Assembly (NCBI GenBank): GCA_023412455.1
Contig: JAEYNQ010000070.1
Span: 1-11,421 of the forward strand
Length of the DNA stretch: 11,421 nucleotides
DNA from: Bacillota bacterium
GTDB lineage: Bacteria; Bacillota; Clostridia; Lachnospirales; Cellulosilyticaceae
Direction: 5' to 3'
A program made the translations under genes and the position numbers. Below, piece by piece: positions 1 through 6,297 of the stretch. The notes under the pieces are model-generated. The model made no database searches and had not been told where the DNA came from. It saw only the letters and a program-made list of their open reading frames with translations. How positions within the stretch are numbered: position 1 is the stretch's first letter; each line of letters starts with the position of its first letter.

Positions 1-9
1 AGTAAAATG

Positions 10-44
10 TTAAATCAAATAGTCAAAATGACCAGTTGATTTAA
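10..44. promoter_or_regulatory. Nested inverted repeat upstream of the binding-protein gene
   Basis: TTAAATCAA (10-18) and TTGATTTAA (36-44) are perfect 9-bp inverted arms separated by 17 bases. The spacer itself contains a shorter inverted pair, GTCA (22-25) and TGAC (29-32). The right arm overlaps the candidate -35 box of the transporter operon, so a protein bound here could affect transcription. The layout differs from the short contiguous palindrome typical of LacI-family operators, so assigning it to the regulator encoded downstream is speculative. It could also be the AT-rich hairpin of an upstream terminator. Confidence 0.4.
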
Positions 45-63
45 TGGCATTACAAAATAATAA
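36..63 (+). promoter_or_regulatory. Possible sigma-A promoter of the ABC transporter operon
   Basis: TTGATT (36-41) is a fair -35 box. It is followed after 16 bases by TAATAA (58-63), a weak -10 box; shifting by one gives AATAAT. Transcription would start near position 70, just ahead of the AGGGGG ribosome binding site at 81-86. The region is AT-rich, so chance matches are likely. No clear CcpA cre site was seen in the 94 bases available. Confidence 0.3.
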
Positions 64-94
64 TTAAACATGTTAAAAAAAGGGGGACTTTCTA

Positions 95-1465
95 ATGAAA
101 TTAAGCAAGGCAATGAAATCATTTTTAACAGCTACAATGGTAACTACAATGGCTGTAAGTATGGTAGGCTGTGGTGGAAAAACTGAAGCACCAGCTACAA
201 CTCCAGCTGCAGGGTCATCAAAAGAAGAAGCTAAGGAAGAAACAAAAGAGGAAGCAAAAGCAGAGCCAGTAACCGTTGATATCTTCCAATTCAAAGTAGA
301 AATTGCTGAAGAGCTTCAAAAGGCTATTGATCTTTATACTTCTAATAATCCAAATGTAACGATTAACCTTCAAACAGTTGGTGGTGGTGATGACTACGGT
401 GCAGCGCAAAGAGCTTTATTCCAATCAGGTCAAGAACCTACTATTTTCAACGTTGGTGGTCCACAAGATGTTACAGACTGGAAAGAATACCTTGAAGATT
501 TAAGTGACCAACCATGGGTAAGTACAGCAGGAACAACCTTAGGTGCTGTTACTGAAGATGGGAAAATTTATGGTATGCCATTTGCAGTAGAGGGCTATGG
601 ACTTGCTTATAACAAAGAAATTTTTGAAACAGCAGGTGTAGATGTAACTTCTATTAAAGATTTAGCTTCTATGGATGCAGCTTTTGCAGCATTAGATGCA
701 AAAATTAAATCTGGTGAATTAAAAGATAAATATCCAAACTTAGAAGCAGTTGTTGAAATGCCAGCTAAAGAACTTTGGGTAATGGGCTTACATGCTTCTA
801 ACCTTTTCTTAAATCAAGAGTTTGCAACAGGTATGGATGCATTCAAAGCAAAAGAAGTGAACTTCACAAAGAGTGCTGATTATAAAACATATATGGATAT
901 GATGATTAAATACTCTCCAAATGCAGCAACACCTGCTAAAGCAAATGCTGTTGACTACGCAACACAAGTAGACCAAGGTATTGCTCTTGAAAGAGTAGCT
1001 GCTGTACAACAAGGGAACTGGATTTACGGTGGTGTTAAAAATGTTGACCCAGCTGTAGCTGATAAATTAGGCTTCCTTCCAGTACCTGGTGATAGTATTC
1101 CTTTAGGTGTACCTATGTACTGGGCAGTTAACAGCCAAAAATCAGATGCTGAAAAACAAGCAGCTAAAGATTTCTTAAACTGGCTCTATACATCTGAAGA
1201 AGGTAAAGACATTATCGTTAACAAATTCTTCTTTGTTCCTCCATTCACAGGTTATGACAACTACCCAGCACAAGATGCTCTTGGTAAAGCCATCATGGAA
1301 TATCAAGCAGCAGGTAAAACAACTCCTTGGGTATTTATGGGTTACCCAACATCTTGGGGTGAACAAGTACTTGGTGTAAACCTTCAAAAATACATCGGTG
1401 GCGAATCAAGTTGGGATGAAGCCATTAAAGCGTCTCAAGATGCATGGAAAGAGTCTAGACAATAA
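95..1465 (+). CDS. Carbohydrate ABC transporter substrate-binding lipoprotein
   Basis: This 456-residue protein is an extracellular solute-binding protein of the family 1 (MalE-like) type. It is expected to be lipid-anchored outside the membrane and to deliver sugar to the permeases encoded next. The N-terminus has a lysine-containing segment, a hydrophobic stretch and the lipobox SMVGC with the modified cysteine at residue 26. A low-complexity Ala/Glu/Lys/Thr linker runs to about residue 58 before the mature domain starts at VDIFQFK. The conserved C-terminal part contains PWVFMGYPTSWG, as I recall from clostridial homologues. An AGGGGG site 8 bases upstream supports the start. The codons look more optimised (many GCT, GGT, AAC) than in later genes, which fits high expression. 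The sugar cannot be read from sequence; maltodextrin is inferred from malQ nearby. Confidence 0.92.
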   Translation: MKLSKAMKSFLTATMVTTMAVSMVGCGGKTEAPATTPAAGSSKEEAKEETKEEAKAEPVTVDIFQFKVEIAEELQKAIDLYTSNNPNVTINLQTVGGGDDYGAAQRALFQSGQEPTIFNVGGPQDVTDWKEYLEDLSDQPWVSTAGTTLGAVTEDGKIYGMPFAVEGYGLAYNKEIFETAGVDVTSIKDLASMDAAFAALDAKIKSGELKDKYPNLEAVVEMPAKELWVMGLHASNLFLNQEFATGMDAFKAKEVNFTKSADYKTYMDMMIKYSPNAATPAKANAVDYATQVDQGIALERVAAVQQGNWIYGGVKNVDPAVADKLGFLPVPGDSIPLGVPMYWAVNSQKSDAEKQAAKDFLNWLYTSEEGKDIIVNKFFFVPPFTGYDNYPAQDALGKAIMEYQAAGKTTPWVFMGYPTSWGEQVLGVNLQKYIGGESSWDEAIKASQDAWKESRQ

Positions 1466-1490
1466 ATTTTAAATAATGTTAAACTTAAGA

Positions 1491-1518
1491 AGTGCATAGG
1501 GCCTTAGCTCTATGCACT
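1491..1518 (+). promoter_or_regulatory. Intercistronic hairpin between binding protein and permeases
   Basis: AGTGCATAGGGC (1491-1502) pairs with GCTCTATGCACT (1507-1518) across a CTTA loop. This gives a 12-bp stem in which the only non-Watson-Crick pair is a G-U in the + strand RNA. No T-run follows directly, so complete termination is unlikely. Such hairpins after binding-protein genes commonly protect the upstream mRNA end or cause partial termination, giving more binding protein than permease. That role here is inferred from position. Confidence 0.65.
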
Positions 1519-1540
1519 CTATTAAAATAAAGGTGGTGAA

Positions 1541-2410
1541 ATGATGAAAAAAGGTTCCAAGTTATGGTTTTGGGTGTTTATTAGTCCCATTTTATTTGCT
1601 TTTTTAGTAGTACAGGTTATCCCAACGTTTATGGGAATATTTTATTCTTTTACTTCTTGGAATGGTATTACAGGTGGAATGAATATGGTGGGACTCGACA
1701 ACTACAAGTCCGTACTTTTAGACAAAGATTTTTATAAAGCCTTTTGGTTCACTGCCAGGTTTGCAATAACGGCTATTATTAGTATCAACCTCGTTGGCTT
1801 TTTATTAGCACTTCTTGTAACATCTGGAATCAAAGGCAGTAATGTATTACGTGGTGCATTTTTTATTCCAAACTTAATTGGTGGATTAATATTAGGATTT
1901 ATATGGCAATTTATCTTTACAAAAGCCTTTGATGCCTTAGGGTCAAAACTAGGGATTGAATGGTTACAAGGATGGCTTTCTGATTCAACCACAGGCTTCT
2001 GGGGACTTATCATTTTAATGACCTGGCAGATGGCAGGTTATATGATGATTATTTACATATCTGGGCTTCAGAATATACCAGACAGTGTCATAGAGGCTGC
2101 GGCAATTGATGGAGCTAATAAATGGCAAGTGCTTAAAAGTATTACCATTCCACTTGTAGCGCCAGCCTTTACAGTGGGAATCTTCTTGACTTTATCCAAT
2201 TCCTTTAAATTATATGATCAAAATCTTTCCTTAACGGGTGGTGGGCCTGGAGGCTCAACAGAAATGATCGCTATGAATATTTATAACACAGCCTTTAAAT
2301 TCAATAAGCTTGGTTTAGCTCAAGCTAAGGCCGTTATTTTCCTTATTGTTTTAGCGGGTGTGGCGTTAACTCAAATGTATTTTAGTAAAAAGAAGGAGGT
2401 TGAAATGTAA
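1541..2410 (+). CDS. Sugar ABC transporter permease (MalF-like)
   Basis: This 289-residue integral membrane protein is one of the two inner-membrane subunits of a carbohydrate ABC importer (binding-protein-dependent transport family). Hydrophobic segments begin near residue 10 and recur through the protein, consistent with about six helices. The cytoplasmic EAA loop that docks on the ATPase is visible as EAAAIDGANKW at residues 185-195, followed by the usual IPL. The length is typical of Firmicute MalF-type permeases, which lack the long periplasmic insertion of E. coli MalF. Two adjacent ATG codons (1541 and 1544) follow AAGGTGG at 1530-1536, so either may be used. The stop overlaps the next start by one base (TAATG), implying coupled translation and a permease heterodimer. 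Confidence 0.92.
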   Translation: MMKKGSKLWFWVFISPILFAFLVVQVIPTFMGIFYSFTSWNGITGGMNMVGLDNYKSVLLDKDFYKAFWFTARFAITAIISINLVGFLLALLVTSGIKGSNVLRGAFFIPNLIGGLILGFIWQFIFTKAFDALGSKLGIEWLQGWLSDSTTGFWGLIILMTWQMAGYMMIIYISGLQNIPDSVIEAAAIDGANKWQVLKSITIPLVAPAFTVGIFLTLSNSFKLYDQNLSLTGGGPGGSTEMIAMNIYNTAFKFNKLGLAQAKAVIFLIVLAGVALTQMYFSKKKEVEM

Positions 2411-3234
2411 TGGTCCAAAAAAAATCAAACAAAATACTATTAGTTATTATAGCCCTTTTTTCAGCCATTATCTTTTTGCTCCCTTTCTATATTGTGCTTA
2501 TTAACTCTATAAAGACACAAAAAGGTTTCTTATTAGATGTCTTAGGATTCCCAGGACAGTATTTTACACTAGGAAATTATCCTGAAGCATTCAAAAAGTT
2601 AAATTATATTTCAAGCTTTACCAATTCTCTTTATATCACGGTTATTTCAGTCCTTTTGTTATTAATTTTTGGGTCTATGGCAGCATGGATGCTGGTAAGG
2701 ACAAAAACAAAGCTGAGTACATTTATCTTTATGATGTTTTCAACAGCTATGCTTATTCCTTTCCAATCGGTTATGCTTCCCTTAGTACGCATCATGGGTC
2801 AATTAAAGCTTTTAAATCCAGCAGGTATTATATTTATGTATTTAGGCTTTGGGGCACCACTTACCATTATGCTTTATCATGGTTTTATAAAGAGTGTACC
2901 AGTAGAGATAGAAGAAGCTGCGATTATAGATGGCTGTGGTAAATTTGCCACCTTCTGGCGTGTTGTTTTGCCATTATTAAAACCTATTAGTGTGACTGTT
3001 TCTATCCTACAAGCGATGTGGATTTGGAACGACTTCCTTTTACCACAGCTTACAATCAATCGAAAAGAGTGGCAGACTATTCCTCTTAAAATGTTTTATT
3101 TCTTTGGACAGTTTGCAAAAAGATGGGATCTTGGTTTAGCAGGATTGGTTTTGGCGATGCTTCCTATCGTTATCTTTTACTTAGCTATGCAAAAGTATAT
3201 TATTAAAGGTGTTATGCAGGGCTCTATTAAGTAA
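2410..3234 (+). CDS. Sugar ABC transporter permease (MalG-like)
   Basis: This 274-residue membrane protein is the second permease subunit. It has a short basic N-terminus (VQKKSNK), a first helix at about residues 9-32 and further hydrophobic segments consistent with six helices. The EAA loop is at about residues 169-185 (EAAIIDGCGKF), with a Cys where many homologues have Ala or small residues. The C-terminus ends in IKGVMQGSIK, a common ending for MalG-type proteins, where the family places its C-terminus near the ATPase dimer. The ribosome binding site AAGGAGGT (2393-2400) lies inside the previous gene. No ATPase gene follows, so the importer probably uses a shared MsmX/UgpC-type ATPase encoded elsewhere; that is inference. 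Confidence 0.92.
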   Translation: MVQKKSNKILLVIIALFSAIIFLLPFYIVLINSIKTQKGFLLDVLGFPGQYFTLGNYPEAFKKLNYISSFTNSLYITVISVLLLLIFGSMAAWMLVRTKTKLSTFIFMMFSTAMLIPFQSVMLPLVRIMGQLKLLNPAGIIFMYLGFGAPLTIMLYHGFIKSVPVEIEEAAIIDGCGKFATFWRVVLPLLKPISVTVSILQAMWIWNDFLLPQLTINRKEWQTIPLKMFYFFGQFAKRWDLGLAGLVLAMLPIVIFYLAMQKYIIKGVMQGSIK

Positions 3235-3299
3235 ATAACAGAGAGAGGTATATAAACCATATTAAAAATACAGAATTTTTAAAAATATAACACAATTAA

Positions 3300-3328
3300 T
3301 TGACATTAAACACAAGGAAGAATAAAAT
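3300..3328 (+). promoter_or_regulatory. Strong sigma-A-type promoter of the lacI-malQ unit
   Basis: A perfect -35 box TTGACA (3300-3305) is followed after exactly 17 bases by TAAAAT (3323-3328), one mismatch from consensus. A-rich sequence upstream could act as an UP element. Transcription would start near 3335, leaving about 40 bases of leader before the regulator start. The separate promoter implies that the regulator and malQ can be expressed independently of the transporter genes. An AT-only inverted repeat (TTAAAAAT 3262-3269 with ATTTTTAA 3275-3282) lies between the permease stop and this promoter and may be a weak terminator. Confidence 0.75.
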
Positions 3329-3375
3329 TAAAGCTGATGACATTATTTTAGCACAGTTGTATGAGGAGGGAACAT

Positions 3376-4380
3376 ATGACTATTACAGATATAGCTAGAC
3401 TTTCAGGAGTTGGAGTGAGTACGGTTTCAAGGGTACTTAATAACCATCCAGATGTGAAGGCTGAAACACGAGAAAAAGTTTTAAATATAATAAAAGAATA
3501 TAGTTATGTTCCAAACAATAGTGCCAGAATATTAAAACAGACTAACACCAAAAATGTAGGTGTCCTGGTAAAGGGTGTATTTAACCCCTTCTTTTCTGCT
3601 ATGTTAAAGGATATCAGTACAAGGGTAGAAGCAGCAGGATATACCATGATTTTACATCATCATGATCATAGCAATGATTTAGATACATTAATTGGATTTA
3701 TTAAAGAGAAGAAACTTCAAGGGGTTATTTGTTTAGGGGGAAACTTCTTAGATATTAAAGAAGAAAGCTTAGAAAGTATAGAGGCAGCTGTTGTTTTACT
3801 TTCAGTAAGTATTCAAGATCAGAAAAATTATACTACTTTTTCAACCATAAGTATTGCCAATGATGAAGCAGCTTATGAGGCAACCAGCTACCTCATTCGT
3901 AATGGACATCGCCATATTATGCTCTTATTGGGTGAGGAGTATGATTATGGAATTGGACAATTACGTTATAAAGGTTATAAGAAAGCACTATGGGATAATA
4001 ATATCCCATTAAAGGATGAAAATGTCCTATATGGTGAATATGATGTGGAAACAGCTTATAATGTGACAAAGAATTTCTTGAGTCAGCATAAAGATATAAC
4101 AGCGTTGTTTGCCATATCAGATATGATGGCTATGGGTGCCGCTAAGGCTGTTGCTGACTTAGGCCTACGTATAGGAACAGATATTTCCATTATGGGTTTT
4201 GATGGAATGGATGTGGCAAAGTATTATGAACCAACTATTACAACTATAAAGCAACCTAAGGATGAGATGTCTCGAATAAGTGTAGAGCTTCTTTTAGGGC
4301 TTATGAATGGAGAGACGAAGAACCAGCAGGTTGTGCTGGATGTGGAGTTAGTGGAGGGGAATAGTACAAAGGCAATATAA
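3376..4380 (+). CDS. LacI-family transcriptional regulator
   Basis: This 334-residue DNA-binding protein probably controls the neighbouring sugar-uptake and malQ genes. The N-terminus is a canonical LacI helix-turn-helix: ITDIARLSGVGVSTVSRVLN at residues 3-22, followed by the hinge-helix region with NNSARILK around residues 47-54. The rest is a periplasmic-binding-protein-like effector domain, with sugar-regulator signatures such as the FAISDMMAMGAAKA and GFDGMD segments. The start at 3376 is preferred because GAGGAGGG (3363-3370) lies 5 bases upstream. An in-frame ATG at 3361 overlaps that site and is unlikely to be used. Proteins of this type usually repress without ligand and are released by a sugar; the ligand and operator here are unknown. 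malQ follows 18 bases later, so they are probably co-transcribed. Confidence 0.93.
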   Translation: MTITDIARLSGVGVSTVSRVLNNHPDVKAETREKVLNIIKEYSYVPNNSARILKQTNTKNVGVLVKGVFNPFFSAMLKDISTRVEAAGYTMILHHHDHSNDLDTLIGFIKEKKLQGVICLGGNFLDIKEESLESIEAAVVLLSVSIQDQKNYTTFSTISIANDEAAYEATSYLIRNGHRHIMLLLGEEYDYGIGQLRYKGYKKALWDNNIPLKDENVLYGEYDVETAYNVTKNFLSQHKDITALFAISDMMAMGAAKAVADLGLRIGTDISIMGFDGMDVAKYYEPTITTIKQPKDEMSRISVELLLGLMNGETKNQQVVLDVELVEGNSTKAI

Positions 4381-4398
4381 TGCAAAGAGGTGCACAAA

Positions 4399-5937
4399 AT
4401 GGATAGAGCCAGTGGGGTATTAATGCATATTTCCTCTCTACCTGAAGATTATGGGATAGGAACCTTCGGTACGGAGGCCTATCGTTTTGCTGATTTTTTG
4501 AGTAAAACAGGTCAAACTTATTGGCAGATTCTTCCCTTAGGACACACAGGGTATGGAGATTCTCCTTATCAAGCTTTTTCAGCCTATGCAGGAAATCCTT
4601 ATTTTATAGACTTTAAATTGCTCGTGCAAGATGGGTTACTAGAGATGGACGATTTTCAGGACATAGATTTTGGGGACAATGAAGAAGAAGTGGATTATAT
4701 AAGGTTAGCTGAAGAAAAGCTTAAGATTTTACGTAAGGCATATGCCTGTGGAAAAGAGAAGTTAAGAAAAGATATAGAAATTTTTAAAGAAGAAAATGAA
4801 GCTTGGGTAGAGGATTATGCCCTTTATATGGCTATAAAGACAAAGATGCATTTAATCAGTTGGCAAGAATGGGACTTAGATATTAAGCTAAGGAAGCCTC
4901 AAGCATTAAAACATTATAGAGAATCATTAAAAGAAGAAGTGGATTACTGGATTTTTATTCAATATGTGTTTTTTAAACAGTGGTTTGCACTGAAAACCTA
5001 TGTGAATAAGTTAGGTATAAAAATCATTGGGGATCTTCCCATCTATGTCGCTGCAGATAGTAGTGATACATGGGCAAATGGTGAGAACTTTAGATTAGAT
5101 AAAGATAAAAACCCTACCGTAGTAGCCGGATGTCCACCAGATGCTTTTTCTGCTACAGGGCAACTATGGGGAAATCCTATTTATGACTGGGAATACTTAG
5201 AAAAGACAGGCTATAAGTGGTGGATTAATCGTATAGAGGCAAGCTTAAAAATATATGATGTTCTTCGCATTGACCATTTTAGAGGCTTTGAAGCTTATTG
5301 GGAGATTCCTTTTGGTGAAGAAACAGCTGAAAAGGGTAAATGGGTGAAAGGCCCTGGATTAAAGCTTTTTGAAGGGATTCAAAAGGAACTGGGAGACCTT
5401 AACATTATAGCGGAAGATTTAGGATACCTGACCAAAGAAGTGATTGATTTCAGAAATCATACGGGGTATCCAGGGATGAAGGTCTTACAATTTGCCTTTG
5501 ATACACGTGAAGAAAGTGATTACTTACCTCATAATTATGGTAAAAATTGCATTGTCTATACAGGCACCCATGACAACGATACAATCTTAGGTTTTATTGA
5601 AACCACAGGAATGAAAGAAAATGTTCAGTATGCCAAGAACTATTTACATTTATCTAAAAAAGAAGGCTATAATTGGGGTTTTATTCGAGGAGCTTGGGGG
5701 AGCCCAGCGGCTGTAGCTATAGCACCTATGCAAGACTTATTAGGACTTGGTAATGAAGCGCGAATGAATCTCCCTTCTACTTTAGGAGGGAATTGGAAAT
5801 GGCGCATGAAAAAAGATGCTTTAACACCTCCTTTAATGCGAAAGCTTTCTAAGGTAACCCGTATCTATAAACGGGAGAGGCCTAATAAGAAAAAAGGAGT
5901 AGTGGCTGAAGTAGGTAATAAAGTAACAATACAATAG
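4399..5937 (+). CDS. malQ: 4-alpha-glucanotransferase (amylomaltase, GH77)
   Basis: This 512-residue cytoplasmic enzyme transfers 4-alpha-glucan segments between maltodextrins, releasing glucose and making longer chains. The GH77 N-terminal signature is clear: SGVLMHISSLPEDYGIGTFG, then WQILPLGHTGYGDSPYQ. Three catalytic carboxylates can be placed by motif: the nucleophile Asp in RIDHFRGF (about residue 292), the acid/base Glu in IIAEDLG (about 339) and the transition-state Asp in GTHDND (about 392). The length matches the roughly 500-residue bacterial amylomaltases. The ATG at 4399 has AAAGAGG 8 bases upstream; a GTG at 4390 overlaps that site and is less likely. Its place after a LacI-type regulator and beside a sugar importer suggests that the imported substrate is maltodextrin. 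No glucan phosphorylase or alpha-glucosidase lies in the window. Confidence 0.96.
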   Translation: MDRASGVLMHISSLPEDYGIGTFGTEAYRFADFLSKTGQTYWQILPLGHTGYGDSPYQAFSAYAGNPYFIDFKLLVQDGLLEMDDFQDIDFGDNEEEVDYIRLAEEKLKILRKAYACGKEKLRKDIEIFKEENEAWVEDYALYMAIKTKMHLISWQEWDLDIKLRKPQALKHYRESLKEEVDYWIFIQYVFFKQWFALKTYVNKLGIKIIGDLPIYVAADSSDTWANGENFRLDKDKNPTVVAGCPPDAFSATGQLWGNPIYDWEYLEKTGYKWWINRIEASLKIYDVLRIDHFRGFEAYWEIPFGEETAEKGKWVKGPGLKLFEGIQKELGDLNIIAEDLGYLTKEVIDFRNHTGYPGMKVLQFAFDTREESDYLPHNYGKNCIVYTGTHDNDTILGFIETTGMKENVQYAKNYLHLSKKEGYNWGFIRGAWGSPAAVAIAPMQDLLGLGNEARMNLPSTLGGNWKWRMKKDALTPPLMRKLSKVTRIYKRERPNKKKGVVAEVGNKVTIQ

Positions 5938-5955
5938 GATATAATGTGCTTTAAG

Positions 5956-6027
5956 TACAGGGAGTATGGGCTATTTTAATGTTTGGATGCAAACATTGGA
6001 ATAACTAATGGTCCCTGTATATTTTTT
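5956..6027 (+). terminator. Long hairpin with T-run after malQ
   Basis: Positions 5956-5985 fold back on 5990-6019 in perfect register around a GATG tetraloop: 30 opposed positions, of which 23 are Watson-Crick, 4 are G-U wobbles and 3 are mismatches. The outer arm TACAGGGA/TCCCTGTA and the inner 14-bp stem containing AATGTTTG/CAAACATT are the strongest parts. A run of six T follows at 6022-6027. Position and T-run fit intrinsic termination of the lacI-malQ transcript. The stem is unusually long for a simple terminator, so a repeat-derived element or stable 3' RNA is also possible. Confidence 0.7.
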
Positions 6028-6053
6028 GCCAAAATACAAATAATGGGTATATA
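6016..6053 (+). promoter_or_regulatory. Possible promoters of the germination operon
   Basis: Two overlapping candidates are visible. A vegetative-type one has TTGCCA (6026-6031), 16 bases, then TATATA (6048-6053). A forespore sigma-G-like one has TGTATA (6016-6021), 17 bases, then AATAATG (6039-6045), which resembles but does not match the sigma-G consensus (roughly TGMATR and CATAHTA). Germinant receptor operons are normally sigma-G dependent, so biology favours the second and box quality favours the first. Neither is firmly supported. Confidence 0.35.
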
Positions 6054-6079
6054 AGCAAAGCTTTAAGGAGAGATACAAA

Positions 6080-6280
6080 ATGCTCATAGAGATACTAAAA
6101 GATATTTTTTCTATCTATATCATTATTATCATGTTTGCTTTAGGCCTTTATTTTATTTTGGTTCAGAGTAAAAATTTAATACAAGTCAATCATCTTATAA
6201 GAGAAGGAAAATTTCTAAGATGGGCAGGGTGGTTTTATATTCTTATGGCAGCAATAGGCTTTGTTATTCTGTGGATTTAA
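6080..6280 (+). CDS. Small two-helix membrane protein, candidate germinant receptor D-type subunit
   Basis: This 66-residue protein consists almost entirely of two predicted membrane helices (about residues 9-28 and 47-66) joined by a polar loop with a basic GKFLRW turn. AAGGAGA lies about 9 bases upstream of the ATG, and the gene ends 17 bases before gerAA, so it is probably the first gene of the germination operon. It resembles, in size and style, the small clostridial membrane proteins annotated as CLC_0170 family, from memory only. Small two-helix D subunits are known in some Bacillus germinant receptor operons and modulate receptor activity; that role is proposed here from size, topology and location. 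It has no catalytic motif. Confidence 0.72.
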   Translation: MLIEILKDIFSIYIIIIMFALGLYFILVQSKNLIQVNHLIREGKFLRWAGWFYILMAAIGFVILWI

Positions 6281-6297
6281 GATAATGGAGGAGAGAT

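Noticed and set aside
73..294. Minus-strand open frames inside the binding-protein, permease and ger genes
   Set aside because: They lie antisense to clear protein families, lack ribosome binding sites and have low-complexity or cysteine-rich products typical of shadow frames.
3361..3375. Upstream ATG extending the LacI-family regulator by five residues
   Set aside because: This ATG overlaps the GAGGAGGG ribosome binding site that serves the ATG at 3376, where the family's normal N-terminus begins.
5937..6080. Riboswitch upstream of the germination operon
   Set aside because: The hairpin is one symmetric stem without a multi-helix aptamer core, and I recognise no known riboswitch consensus.
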